DNA of 64,000 nt from Lunatimonas lonarensis (GCF_000390185.1 NZ_AQHR01000022.1:124001-188000); one strand, 5' to 3'; positions 45,117 to 54,327 are shown, counted from the stretch's first letter. Program-made: numbers and translations. The notes: generated from the letters alone by a model not told the origin.

Positions 45117-45698
45117 ATGCAACGAATCTGCTTTGCCAGTAATAACCCGAAAAAGCTGGAGGAAATCCGGGCAGCCTTGGGCGGGAAAATTGAAATCATT
45201 TCCCTAAGGGAAATTGGCTGTACCGAGGAGCTACCGGAAACCGGAGATACCCTAGAGCACAATGCCTTCGAGAAAGCCCGATACCTCCACGATCATTACC
45301 GGATCGATTGTTTTGCCGACGACACCGGGCTGGAAGTAGAAGCACTCAAAGGTGCGCCCGGGGTTTATTCCGCCATGTATGCCGGGGAGCCCCGAAATGA
45401 CGTTCGAAACGTGGATTTATTGCTAGAAACAATGGAAGGCCAGGAAAACAGAAACGCTGCTTTTCGTACTATCATTGCCCTTATCCTTAACGGAAAAGAA
45501 TACCAGTTTGAAGGAAAGGTTAGCGGAAAAATCTCGACCGAACGCTCTGGAAGTGGCGGATTTGGCTACGATCCCGTTTTCATCCCGGAAGGGTTCGACA
45601 AAACATTTGCCCAATTTAGCATGGAGGAAAAAAACGCCGTGAGCCACCGGGGCAAGGCAGTGTCCCAATTGGCTGCCTTCCTGTTGGAGCAATCTTAG
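45117..45698 (+). CDS. rdgB: XTP/dITP pyrophosphatase (RdgB/HAM1 family)
   Basis: 193 aa. Hydrolyses dITP, ITP and XTP to monophosphates, keeping deaminated purines out of DNA. SNNPKKLEEIRAAL at the start (substrate triphosphate site), ADDTGLEVEALKGAPGVYSAMYAG (metal site), GSGGFGYDPVFIPEG (base pocket) and AVSHRGKA near the end. It is the third nucleotide-cleaning enzyme in the window, with mazG and dgt. A small -7-like TAATTTCG at about 45037 could drive it. The 140 bases upstream hold no other gene. Confidence 0.94.
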   Translation: MQRICFASNNPKKLEEIRAALGGKIEIISLREIGCTEELPETGDTLEHNAFEKARYLHDHYRIDCFADDTGLEVEALKGAPGVYSAMYAGEPRNDVRNVDLLLETMEGQENRNAAFRTIIALILNGKEYQFEGKVSGKISTERSGSGGFGYDPVFIPEGFDKTFAQFSMEEKNAVSHRGKAVSQLAAFLLEQS

Positions 45699-45723
45699 GG
45701 TTACTAGCCAATAGGATGATGAA

Positions 45724-46440
45724 GTGCCAAATATTCATTTTTTTCTCTTCCTCCTGTGTTCGCCCAAAGAGGAATTAGGTTCACCAATATCTATAGAAGG
45801 AGACTGGATAGAGGTACGTGAAGATACGGAATGGATTTATGATTGGTCTGGACTAAAATTTGAGAATGATACAGCATATATAATAAGTGATTTCGGGTTA
45901 TTGGTAAAGGGACCTTATTCAATTATTGATAATCGCATAATTACAAAAGAATTTGATGGGATTTTTGAACTCTCAGTCCAAAACCTAACGGAGGATAGTT
46001 TAGAAATTGAAATAAATGGAGATGTCCGTCAATACTATTCACGAAGATTAGAGTATGATAAAGATTTAAAATTTAATTCTATTTCAATATCCTCCTACAA
46101 ATGTATGGATTTGTGTTGGGAGTTCGATTACAGGTTAGATAGCAGCGGTTTTGAGGTTTTTGAAGGCAAATACAATACCCAAACGATTGGCCTAAAGAAA
46201 AGTAAATTGAATGAAAAATTGCTTAATAAAGTAGATAGTCTATTCAAGTGGTCAAACATAGAGCAACTTGACCCGGAATGGGTTCCAATAGCTGTAGATG
46301 GTTGGTTTCTAAAGATTGATGTTAATTTTAATGAAAACGAGTCAATCTCCTTTTCAACAACAAGTTTTGAAATTCCTTATAGACTTAAGCCAATATTCAA
46401 TTTGATAATAAATCATTTAGAGGAGAAGGGGCTAAAATGA
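45724..46440 (+). CDS. AT-rich DUF6438-like lipoprotein gene, probably frameshifted at its start
   Basis: The open frame from GTG 45724 encodes 238 aa. The C-terminal part (ISISSYKCMDLCWEFDYRLDSSGFEVFEGKY onward) resembles DUF6438, whose function is unknown; the N-terminal part (SIEGDWIEVREDTEWIYDW) looks like a lipocalin-type beta strand set. The GTG start gives a poor signal (no basic residue). Eight bases upstream an ATG in another frame starts MMKCQIFIFF; adding one T to the T7 run at 45738-45744 would join the frames into a normal lipoprotein signal ending LFLLC. So the gene is either frameshifted, phase-variable or mis-sequenced here. It is clearly more AT-rich than its neighbours, suggesting recent gain. 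Confidence 0.6.
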   Translation: MPNIHFFLFLLCSPKEELGSPISIEGDWIEVREDTEWIYDWSGLKFENDTAYIISDFGLLVKGPYSIIDNRIITKEFDGIFELSVQNLTEDSLEIEINGDVRQYYSRRLEYDKDLKFNSISISSYKCMDLCWEFDYRLDSSGFEVFEGKYNTQTIGLKKSKLNEKLLNKVDSLFKWSNIEQLDPEWVPIAVDGWFLKIDVNFNENESISFSTTSFEIPYRLKPIFNLIINHLEEKGLK

Positions 46441-46662
46441 TCAGGCACTAAAATTTCCTTGCGTTCAGCGGGTTATTCAATGAAAAAGGAAAATTCACAT
46501 TCTTTTAAAAGTCAGGGGTAGGTTTTATCAAAACGTTCCCGAACGATGAGAGTTTCCACGATGAATCCTAGCGTTAGCTTGCCAAGTCCGTAGAAAAAGC
46601 CTGAGCGGAACAGATAAAATCATAAAATAATCCAGTTTATTAGTTAAATCATAGCTATTCGC

Positions 46663-47277
46663 ATGAAGAAACCATACATCGTCGGGATTACAGGGGGCAG
46701 TGCATCTGGAAAAACCCTTTTCTTGGAGAAGTTGCTGAAAGCATTTGACCCAAGCGAGGTCTGCCTGATCTCGCAGGACAACTACTATAAGCCCCGCCAC
46801 CTTCAGCCTGTTGATACCAAAGGTATCCATAATTTTGACACGCCCCATTCGATTGACTTTGAGCAGTATGCGGCAGATATCCGCAAGCTGCAGCAGGGCG
46901 AGACCGTTAAACGCCTGGAATACACGTTCAACAATCCAAACAAGACACCAAAAACGCTGGAATTTAAGCCTGCTTCTGTCGTTGTTGTAGAGGGTATATT
47001 TGTGCTCTATTATCCTGAACTGGTTGATTTGCTGGACCTAAAAATTTTCATAGACGCCAAAGACTACATTAAACTAAAGCGCCGGATCGTTCGGGACAAA
47101 GTAGAACGAGGGTATGACCTGGACGATGTACTTTACCGCTACGAAATGCACGTGATGCCGACTTACGAAAAATACATTGAGCCTTTCAAACACGATGCAG
47201 ACCTGATTGTGCCAAACAATCATGGGTTCGATAAGGCCCTTGACGTGGTCAAATCGTTCTTAAAAATGAAGATATAA
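46663..47277 (+). CDS. udk: Uridine kinase
   Basis: 204 aa P-loop kinase phosphorylating uridine and cytidine in pyrimidine salvage. Walker A GGSASGKT (11-18), QDNYYKP with the catalytic aspartate, FDTPHSIDFE, VVVEGIFVLY and IFIDAKDYIKLKRRIVRD are all present. The 222 bases upstream (46441-46662) show no gene, only a weak inverted repeat. Typical length. Confidence 0.94.
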   Translation: MKKPYIVGITGGSASGKTLFLEKLLKAFDPSEVCLISQDNYYKPRHLQPVDTKGIHNFDTPHSIDFEQYAADIRKLQQGETVKRLEYTFNNPNKTPKTLEFKPASVVVVEGIFVLYYPELVDLLDLKIFIDAKDYIKLKRRIVRDKVERGYDLDDVLYRYEMHVMPTYEKYIEPFKHDADLIVPNNHGFDKALDVVKSFLKMKI

Positions 47278-47365
47278 CCCATGTACGCTACAAATACCAT
47301 TTCGCCAAAATCACTAACTGATTGATTTATAAGTACTAAAAACAAACATATTGCCCGTCTTCTGT

Positions 47366-47394
47366 TTTGTAATTAACAATTTTTCCTATATTTG
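47366..47394 (+). promoter_or_regulatory. Promoter (TTTG-N17-TATATTTG) upstream of the 47.4 kb gene
   Basis: TTTG at 47366-47369 and TATATTTG at 47387-47394, six bases before GTG 47401. It contains a TTG that would otherwise extend the gene by three codons. Confidence 0.6.
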
Positions 47395-47400
47395 CACCCT

Positions 47401-47772
47401 GTGAAGCAATCCGAAACATATAGACTTTGGAGGGAGCGTGCGGCCATCGCATTGGTAGTATTCTTTTGTGCATTGGTATCCAGTGCAGACTACGTTATGC
47501 AGCATACCGTTGCGGACACCAAATCATTGCAACACAGTCTGGATGAGACGGAAGATTCCGGCAGTACGGAAAAGGATGTGACTTTCATACATACGGTCGT
47601 TGATGCCGTAGTGCCTTTTGTCATGGTCGCTGTGGAGCACGTCCTTCACTTTATCTACGACATATCCCTGCCCCAGCAGCCACAATCTTTCTATTCCTCC
47701 CCATTTTTTCAACTTAGTAGCGGCTTCTTTGAAGTGCTTTTCGAACATATCGTTTCGGCAAACGCTCCCTAG
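47401..47772 (+). CDS. Hypothetical protein with a TM helix
   Basis: 123 aa from GTG 47401 (VKQSETYRLWRERAA). One hydrophobic segment (about 15-32, ALVVFFCALVSSADYV) may be a membrane anchor. The middle (TFIHTVVDAVVPFVMVAVEHVLHFIYDI) could form a second membrane or amphipathic helix. I do not recognise the family. An excellent Bacteroidota promoter lies just upstream and secDF starts 129 bases downstream, so a link to the Sec machinery is conceivable but unproven. Confidence 0.6.
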   Translation: MKQSETYRLWRERAAIALVVFFCALVSSADYVMQHTVADTKSLQHSLDETEDSGSTEKDVTFIHTVVDAVVPFVMVAVEHVLHFIYDISLPQQPQSFYSSPFFQLSSGFFEVLFEHIVSANAP

Positions 47773-47901
47773 TCTATTACTTCGTACGTAGATTTAACTA
47801 CCATTTTCCCAAGGTATAGGCGGTGCTTTGCACGGTCTGTTTTCTTTGGGTCACAACCTGTACTCAACCATCCAATAAGCTTATAAACTACACGTATACT
47901 C

Positions 47902-50862
47902 ATGCAAAATAAAGGCGTAATAGTGTTTTTCACGGTGATAATCACAGCACTCTGTCTGTATTATTTATCGTTTACTCTGGTATCTAACGGGGTCCAAAAA
48001 AGGGCTACCGAATATGCCACGGATGCTTCCGGTAATGTGGATTTTGCCAAACGGCAAAGTTACCTTGACTCCGTCTGGAGAGAGCCGGTATATAACTTTC
48101 TAGGTTTCCGGTTCACCTACCAAGAGGTAAAACAAACCGAGCTTGGACTTGGATTGGACCTTCAGGGCGGTATGCACGTCACATTGGAGGTATCTCCCGT
48201 AGAGATTGTCCGTGGTCTAGCGGGCAATAGCAAAGATGCCGAATTTAACCGGGCCATTGAACTGGCTTCTGAACGTGCCAAAACCACCAATGACAAATAC
48301 GTGAATCTGTTTTCACAGGCGTGGCGAGAAGTTTCCGGCGGTAAAAACCTCAATACCATCTTTGCTACGGCTGCCAACCGTGGCCGGATCTCTCTTGAAA
48401 CTTCCGATGCCGATATCCTTGGCATTATCGATACGGAAGTCGAAAATGCCATCGACCGCTCATTTAATATCCTTCGAACCAGGATCGACAGGTTTGGAAC
48501 GTCGCAGCCCAATATACAGCGTATTCAGGGTTCTGGAAGAATCCAAATAGAGCTCCCGGGAGTTGACAATCAGGAGCGCGTACGCAATCTACTTCAGGGG
48601 GTTGCCAAACTGCAGTTCTGGGAAGTGGCCGAAATCAACGAATTTGGTGATGCCCTTCAACAAGTAAATGCCATTCTAGTGGCTGAGGCTCGGGCCAACA
48701 AGCCTGCTTCCGGCAGTGAACCAGCATTGGCGGATACCACTGACCTGGAAAGTGACCTGGCCCGCCAATTGGCAGAGGGCAGTGATTCCGGCGACGATCT
48801 TGGCTTGGAAGTATCCCCTCTCTTTTCGCTGCTCAAAGCCAACTATGGACTGGTTTATGAAATCAGGGATACCCTCGCAATCAACCGAATCCTAAACCGA
48901 GAGGACGTGAGGGCCATATTGCCCCGTGACATCCGACTTTTATGGTCTGTAAAGCCACAGAGAGCGGATAATATGGAGCTTCTGGAGCTTCATGCGATCA
49001 AAGCACCGCGTGGATCCGACCAAGCTCCCTTGGAAGGAGATGTGATCACCGATGCCCGACAGTCGTATGACCAAGCCTCCCGGCCCGCAGTAAGCATGCA
49101 AATGAACGCAGACGGTGCAAGAAGGTGGCGAAAGTTGACCTCTGAGAACATTGGCCGTCGTATTGCTGTGGTATTGGACGACTACGTGTATACAGCTCCT
49201 ACCGTACAGGGGGAAATCCCATCTGGACAGTCCGAGATCACCGGCAACTTCAGCATAGAAGAAGCCAAAGACTTGGCAAATATCCTGAAATCCGGAGCGT
49301 TGCCTGCTCCAACCCGAATCGTCGAAGAGGCCATCGTTGGGCCTACCCTCGGCAAAGAGGCTTCACGGCAAGGGGTGAACTCAATGATTGCCGGGCTTTT
49401 GTTGGTAGTACTTTTCATGGTCGCTTACTATGCCAAAGGCGGATTCGTGGCCATCGCGGCGTTGCTCTTCAATATCTTCTTTATATTGGGAATTTTGGCA
49501 CAGCTGGGAGCGGCACTGACCCTACCTGGTATCGCAGGTATCGTGCTTACCATCGGTATGTCGATTGACGCCAACGTGCTTATCTTTGAGCGTATCAAAG
49601 AGGAGCTTAGAAACGGAGCAGGTATGCTACAGGCTATCAGTGCCGGTTATGACAAGGCTTTCAGTGCGATTTTGGACTCCAACGTAACCACCTTCCTTAC
49701 GGGTGCGATACTCTATGCGCTAGGTCAGGGTCCTGTAAAGGGATTTGCGATCGTATTGATGATTGGTATTGCTTCATCCTTTTTCTCTGCGGTTTTCATT
49801 ACCCGGGTCATCGTACACTGGATGAGCAAAAAAGGCGATCAGAGCAAAGTATCCTTCTCTACGCCTATTTCCACGGGCCTGCTAAACAACCTGAACATCG
49901 ACTTCCTGAGCAAGCGAAAGTTCGCTTACCTTATCTCCACGGGGGTTATCGTATTGGGTCTGTTGATTGCCGTTGTAAACGGGCTGAAATTTGGTGTGGA
50001 CTTCACGGGTGGACGCTATTACATTGTGGAATTCAGTGAAGCCGTTCCGGCCTCTGAATTGAAAGTAGGTTTGGACAACGAATTCGATGGTGCCGTGGAG
50101 GTGAAAACCTATGGCGCAAACAATGTTCTGAAAGTCACCACTTCGTACCTTATAAACGAAGACTCTGACGAAGCAAACAGGGAAGTCGAAGTACGCGTTC
50201 GGGAGGGTATTGCCGCTGTAACCGGCTTTACCTTCATTTCAGATGCGACCAAACTATCCTCCGGAGACTTCGCCATCACCGGATCGAACAAAGTAGGTGC
50301 CACCGTAGCTGACGACATCAAGGCCTCTTCTATGGAAGCCATGTTCTTTGCCCTGGTTGCCATCTTCCTATATATTCTGCTACGTTTTAGAAAATGGCAG
50401 TTTTCACTGGCCTCCATCATTGCGTTGGTTCACGATACTTTCTTTGTCGTTGCTGCATTTGCCATAGCCAGTGCACTGGGTGCTACGTTTGAAATCGATC
50501 AGGTCTTTATTGCCGCGGTGCTTACCGTGATAGGTTATTCGATCAACGATACCGTAATCGTCTTTGACCGAATCCGGGAAAACATCACAAACAAAGGCAC
50601 CAATCGGTTGGTTGCGCTATTTAACGATGCCATCAATCAAACCATGGCAAGGACCCTGATTACTTCAGCCACTACCCTGATCGTGGTGTTGGTGTTGCTG
50701 GTTTTTGGAGGTGAGGTATTGCGCGGTTTCTCGTTCGCCCTGCTGATCGGGGTATTGGTAGGCACCTATTCTTCCATCTACATTGCTACGCCGGTAGTGG
50801 TAGATTTGATGAAGCGGGAGCTTGAAAATGAAAGCAAAGAAACGGCGAAAAAGCCCGCCTAA
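47902..50862 (+). CDS. secDF: Protein translocase subunit SecDF (fused)
   Basis: 986 aa fusion of SecD and SecF, the usual arrangement in Bacteroidota. SecD part: TM1 (about 7-27), periplasmic P1 domain with LGLGLDLQGGMHVTLEV near 75, a head region with an insertion rich in Ser/Asp, then a six-helix bundle (about 490-640) with GLLLVVLFMVAYY and LTIGMSIDANVLIFERIKEEL. SecF part: TM at about 675, VDFTGGRYYIVEF, then the bundle (about 800-970) with VIGYSINDTVIVFDRIRENI. Uses the proton-motive force to finish secretion. A strong terminator follows. Confidence 0.96.
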   Translation: MQNKGVIVFFTVIITALCLYYLSFTLVSNGVQKRATEYATDASGNVDFAKRQSYLDSVWREPVYNFLGFRFTYQEVKQTELGLGLDLQGGMHVTLEVSPVEIVRGLAGNSKDAEFNRAIELASERAKTTNDKYVNLFSQAWREVSGGKNLNTIFATAANRGRISLETSDADILGIIDTEVENAIDRSFNILRTRIDRFGTSQPNIQRIQGSGRIQIELPGVDNQERVRNLLQGVAKLQFWEVAEINEFGDALQQVNAILVAEARANKPASGSEPALADTTDLESDLARQLAEGSDSGDDLGLEVSPLFSLLKANYGLVYEIRDTLAINRILNREDVRAILPRDIRLLWSVKPQRADNMELLELHAIKAPRGSDQAPLEGDVITDARQSYDQASRPAVSMQMNADGARRWRKLTSENIGRRIAVVLDDYVYTAPTVQGEIPSGQSEITGNFSIEEAKDLANILKSGALPAPTRIVEEAIVGPTLGKEASRQGVNSMIAGLLLVVLFMVAYYAKGGFVAIAALLFNIFFILGILAQLGAALTLPGIAGIVLTIGMSIDANVLIFERIKEELRNGAGMLQAISAGYDKAFSAILDSNVTTFLTGAILYALGQGPVKGFAIVLMIGIASSFFSAVFITRVIVHWMSKKGDQSKVSFSTPISTGLLNNLNIDFLSKRKFAYLISTGVIVLGLLIAVVNGLKFGVDFTGGRYYIVEFSEAVPASELKVGLDNEFDGAVEVKTYGANNVLKVTTSYLINEDSDEANREVEVRVREGIAAVTGFTFISDATKLSSGDFAITGSNKVGATVADDIKASSMEAMFFALVAIFLYILLRFRKWQFSLASIIALVHDTFFVVAAFAIASALGATFEIDQVFIAAVLTVIGYSINDTVIVFDRIRENITNKGTNRLVALFNDAINQTMARTLITSATTLIVVLVLLVFGGEVLRGFSFALLIGVLVGTYSSIYIATPVVVDLMKRELENESKETAKKPA

Positions 50863-50886
50863 TTACGGGCTGATTCGAACCTAATT

Positions 50887-50918
50887 AAATGGCTGGCACA
50901 ATGAAGTGCCAGCCATTT
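50887..50918 (+). terminator. Terminator hairpin after secDF
   Basis: AAATGGCTGGCAC, six-base loop, GTGCCAGCCATTT; a perfect 13-bp stem starting 25 bases past the stop. The T tract is weak (ATCTTTA). Confidence 0.75.
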
Positions 50919-51061
50919 ATCTTTACTACCTATCCAACAAACCTGTAAAATTGCCTTTTTTAACGATTATATATTCTTTTTCAAACAAAAAATACCCCGA
51001 TCACGGTATTGGGTAGGTTAGGTACAGTGGCTACCTTGCATTAAGAAACCTGACTACAGAA

Positions 51062-51727
51062 ATGCAAGGAAACCTGTTTCAAATCTGTCTCTTTTTCGGC
51101 CTTCTATTTTCAACGATTCACTTCTTCTTGGGTGAGCCAAAGGATGAGTATCGGCGTACACATCGCATCGCTTTCATCGTGTTGATGTTGACATTTTTGG
51201 CAGAAATAGGATGGAAGATTGCTACCGAAACACAACTGGATGGATTCCTCCTTTACAACCTCCTTTTTGTCCATCAGAAGATAGTCCTGATGTTGGTATT
51301 TTTCTACTTCCTTCCATTCAGCTGCCAAATCCAGGACAAAATTGCCGCATCGCTTTTGGTGTATCTTGGGGTTGCACTACTAAACAGCTTGTTTTTACAA
51401 CCTATGGAAGGAATGATCCAAAGCTACAGTCAGATGTTTGGTAACGGGATGGTGCTGGTATTTTCCCTGATCTTTTTCAAAGACATCATCCGACAAAGTA
51501 AGTTCAAGGAGGACAATTTACTCTCACTCCCCTACTTCTGGATAGCTACCTTTGTGCTTTTCTCATTCGGCGAGAGCTTTATCTTCTACTTTTTTTCCAG
51601 CTTGTTTTTTCCACGAAACCTGTATGACCTAGGTTTTATACAGGTGTTTGTCCAGTTTTTTGCAGGAATCATGTTTCTTGTTTTTGGCATAGCCTTTTAT
51701 ATTCCCAACTACCTACGATCCAAATGA
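51062..51727 (+). CDS. Multi-pass membrane protein, paralogue of the 23.7-kb membrane protein
   Basis: 221 aa with about seven TM helices. Matches the 23732-24430 protein in size, spacing and motifs (QSYS, FKDIIRQ, LPYFWIATFVLFSFGESFIFYF compared with MPHFWNVAALLAFFSAGFLYAL). Unlike that copy, no kinase or regulator is adjacent; metK follows in its own unit. It may signal to a kinase encoded elsewhere or have another role. A TACCTTGC element about 30 bases upstream of the ATG is a near-consensus -7 box. The start is the only reasonable Met in the frame. Confidence 0.6.
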   Translation: MQGNLFQICLFFGLLFSTIHFFLGEPKDEYRRTHRIAFIVLMLTFLAEIGWKIATETQLDGFLLYNLLFVHQKIVLMLVFFYFLPFSCQIQDKIAASLLVYLGVALLNSLFLQPMEGMIQSYSQMFGNGMVLVFSLIFFKDIIRQSKFKEDNLLSLPYFWIATFVLFSFGESFIFYFFSSLFFPRNLYDLGFIQVFVQFFAGIMFLVFGIAFYIPNYLRSK

Positions 51728-51800
51728 GTAGATGGCCATCAAGGCACTTGCCCGGAGCAGATACGACAGGTGTCGCCATTCAGATGCCGTAATAAGTTTT

Positions 51801-51808
51801 TAAATTTG
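51801..51808 (+). promoter_or_regulatory. -7 promoter element of metK
   Basis: TAAATTTG matches TAnnTTTG, giving a leader of about 40 bases. That is too short for a SAM riboswitch, and none was recognised. Confidence 0.45.
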
Positions 51809-51852
51809 CCCTTTAGATGTAACTTTACGGACTAATTTCAATTGAGCGCGAT

Positions 51853-53109
51853 ATGGCATACTTATTTACCTCAGAGTCTGTGTCTGAGGGGCACCCAGAT
51901 AAAATTTCAGATCAAATATCGGATGCTATAATCGACCATTTTTTAGCTTTTGACCCCAATGCCAAAGTAGCCTGCGAAACCATGGTAACAACCGGTCAGG
52001 TAATTCTGGCGGGTGAAGTCAAGTCCTCTACCTACCTGGACGTACAGAAAATCGCCCGCGACGTAATCAACCGAATCGGATATACCAAGAGTGAGTATAT
52101 GTTTGACGGCAATTCCTGTGGTGTGCTTTCCGCCATCCACGAACAGTCCCCGGATATCATCAAAGGCGTGGAGCGTGACCATCCCGAGGATCAAGGAGCC
52201 GGAGATCAGGGCATGATGTTTGGCTACGCTACCAAAGAAACCGAAAACTACATCCCACTCGCCCTGGATCTGTCCCACAGGTTACTTAAGGAACTTGCCG
52301 AGATTCGAAGAGAAAACAGGGATATCACCTACCTGCGACCGGACGCCAAGGCCCAAGTAACGATCGTATACAGCGATGATAACGTGCCGGAAAAAATCCA
52401 CACCATTGTTATCTCCACCCAACACGACGATTTTGGGCCGGAAGAAGAAATGTTGGCAAAGATCAAACAGGATATGTTGTCCATTCTCATTCCCCGGGTC
52501 AAAGCCCAGGTACCCGAATCCATACAGCGCTTATTCACGCCGGACATTATCTACCACATCAATCCTACCGGAAAATTTGTAATTGGTGGCCCACACGGCG
52601 ATACCGGCCTCACGGGACGAAAAATCATAGTTGACACTTATGGGGGCAAGGGAGCCCATGGAGGTGGTGCCTTCTCTGGAAAAGATCCCTCCAAAGTAGA
52701 TCGTTCCGCAGCCTACGCTACCCGACATATTGCCAAAAACATGGTGGCTGCCGGGGTAGCCGACGAAGTACTCGTCCAAGTGTCCTATGCGATAGGAGTA
52801 GCGCATCCAATGGCCATATACATCAACACCTATGGTACTGCCAAGATCAATCTTACAGATGGGGAAATTGCACGTGTCATCGAAAAGATCTTCGATATGC
52901 GGCCCTATGCCATTGAACAACGTCTGAAGCTACGTTTTCCGATATACGAGGAAACGGCAGCCTATGGACACATGGGTCGGGAAAACGAAGTAGTTACCAA
53001 GACGTTCTATTCTCCCGATAACGCATCCCTTACCCTGGATGTGGAATTGTTTACGTGGGAGAAGCTTGACTATGTCGCTAAAATACGGGAAGCCTTTGGG
53101 CTTCATTGA
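51853..53109 (+). CDS. metK: S-adenosylmethionine synthase
   Basis: 418 aa; makes SAM from methionine and [23 protein letters not shown] at the N-terminus, [12 protein letters not shown] (about 116-127), [21 protein letters not shown], and the phosphate loop [19 protein letters not shown] are intact, with K and D ligands conserved. Slightly longer than the E. coli enzyme (383 aa), as is common in Bacteroidota. Its terminator is immediately downstream. Confidence 0.96.
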   Translation: MAYLFTSESVSEGHPDKISDQISDAIIDHFLAFDPNAKVACETMVTTGQVILAGEVKSSTYLDVQKIARDVINRIGYTKSEYMFDGNSCGVLSAIHEQSPDIIKGVERDHPEDQGAGDQGMMFGYATKETENYIPLALDLSHRLLKELAEIRRENRDITYLRPDAKAQVTIVYSDDNVPEKIHTIVISTQHDDFGPEEEMLAKIKQDMLSILIPRVKAQVPESIQRLFTPDIIYHINPTGKFVIGGPHGDTGLTGRKIIVDTYGGKGAHGGGAFSGKDPSKVDRSAAYATRHIAKNMVAAGVADEVLVQVSYAIGVAHPMAIYINTYGTAKINLTDGEIARVIEKIFDMRPYAIEQRLKLRFPIYEETAAYGHMGRENEVVTKTFYSPDNASLTLDVELFTWEKLDYVAKIREAFGLH

Positions 53110-53117
53110 TCAGAAAA

Positions 53118-53153
53118 CGGGCTCGGCAGTAAATACCGAGCCCGCCTTTTTTT
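53118..53153 (+). terminator. Rho-independent terminator of metK
   Basis: CGGGCTCGG, nine-base loop, CCGAGCCCG, CC and seven T residues. It lies between converging metK and ddl; its T run touches the ddl stop codon. Confidence 0.9.
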
Positions 53154-54141
53154 ATCCCCCCCACATGCCTTCTATCAGTGCGGTATAAAACTCCTGTAAC
53201 GACTTGCCGGTAGCCATTACCTGCTGGGAAATCAGGCTGGTTTCCGTCTGACCAGGGACGGTATTAAGTTCAATAAAAAAGAAACGCCCGGATCCTTTTT
53301 CCAAAAAATAGTCCATGCGCACGGCTCCACGACAGTTCAGACGTTGATAAACAGCCTTAGCGATCCGATTCACTCTTGACACCTCTTCCTCTGTCATGTT
53401 TCCGGGAGTTATTTCTTTTGTGATTCCTGCCGTATACTTTGCCTCAAAATCAAAAAAATCCTTGGAGCTGATTATCTCGGTAGCCGGCAAAACTATTACC
53501 TCCCCTTCCATTTGGTAGATGCCTATCGAAAACTCCCGGCCATCGACAAACTCTTCCACCAAAACCTGGGCGTCCTCTTTGAAGGCTTTTTCCACTGCCG
53601 CTGCCAAATCCACCGGTTCAAGTACCTTACTCATGCCTATGCTACTGCCTCCGTTGTTTGGCTTAACAAAAACCGGAAACGCCAACTCCCTCACAATCCT
53701 CTCAACGGTTTCGGATCCACCATCCATCAACTGAAAGGATTTTGCCAAAAAAAGCTCATCAATACTCGCAACGATCGCCTTTGTGTAGGCTTTATTCATC
53801 GTTATCGCAGATGTAAGTGAATCGCAGGTGGTATAGGGGATGTCCAGCATATCAAGGTATCCTGCTAGCTTGCCATCCTCGCCGGGTGAGCCATGGATGA
53901 TGTTAAAAACCCCATCGAATCTAATTTTTTCACTATTGATCGTCAGTGAAAAATCATTCAGGTCAACAGAAACCCGCTCACCACCGTCCGTCAGGTGATA
54001 CCAATCACCCGGGTAAATAAAAATCTTGAATATCTCGTATAAACGATCATCCAATTGACGGGCTACCACTTCTGCGCTTTTGAGAGAAACTACAGACTCT
54101 CCGGTGAATCCGCCGGTCACCAATGCGATTTTTTTCTTCAT
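53152..54141 (-). CDS. ddl: D-alanine--D-alanine ligase
   Basis: 329 aa ATP-grasp enzyme making the D-Ala-D-Ala end of peptidoglycan precursors. ALVTGGFTGESVVSLKSA at the N-terminus, NIIHGSPGEDGKLAGYLDMLDIPYT (with the D-Ala site), VKPNNGGSSIGMSKV (ATP loop), EEFVDGREFSIGI, RMDYFLEKG and the metal-binding FFIELNTVPG. The last D-Ala-site region reads SLISQQVMATG. It is not located in the mra/dcw cluster; a single-gene unit. D-lactate or D-serine ligase activity seems unlikely but cannot be excluded. Confidence 0.94.
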   Translation of the reverse strand: MKKKIALVTGGFTGESVVSLKSAEVVARQLDDRLYEIFKIFIYPGDWYHLTDGGERVSVDLNDFSLTINSEKIRFDGVFNIIHGSPGEDGKLAGYLDMLDIPYTTCDSLTSAITMNKAYTKAIVASIDELFLAKSFQLMDGGSETVERIVRELAFPVFVKPNNGGSSIGMSKVLEPVDLAAAVEKAFKEDAQVLVEEFVDGREFSIGIYQMEGEVIVLPATEIISSKDFFDFEAKYTAGITKEITPGNMTEEEVSRVNRIAKAVYQRLNCRGAVRMDYFLEKGSGRFFFIELNTVPGQTETSLISQQVMATGKSLQEFYTALIEGMWGG

Positions 54142-54303
54142 ATGTACATAGTAATGATCTGCGAATTACATGATTTTCAATCAAAAATACCCCTGATCAA
54201 AAAATAAAAACACAAAATTATTCCCCTCTCACCTTCCCACAAAAAGGACTGTCAATGGCCTACCCATTCGTCCCATACTTTTTCGAATAAAGGCATAAAT
54301 GGC

Positions 54304-54311
54304 TACCTTTG
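54304..54311 (+). promoter_or_regulatory. -7 promoter element of the S9 peptidase gene
   Basis: TACCTTTG matches TAnnTTTG, 16 bases before ATG 54328; TTTC about 20 bases upstream is a near -33 match. Confidence 0.55.
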
Positions 54312-54327
54312 AAGGCAAAAACCAATT

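Noticed and set aside
45007-45207. 66-codon frame overlapping the start of the XTP pyrophosphatase gene
   Set aside because: Runs through the well-supported N-terminus of rdgB in another frame; no independent support.
51728-51852. SAM riboswitch before metK
   Set aside because: The predicted leader after the -7 element is only about 40 bases and shows no recognisable SAM aptamer pairing.
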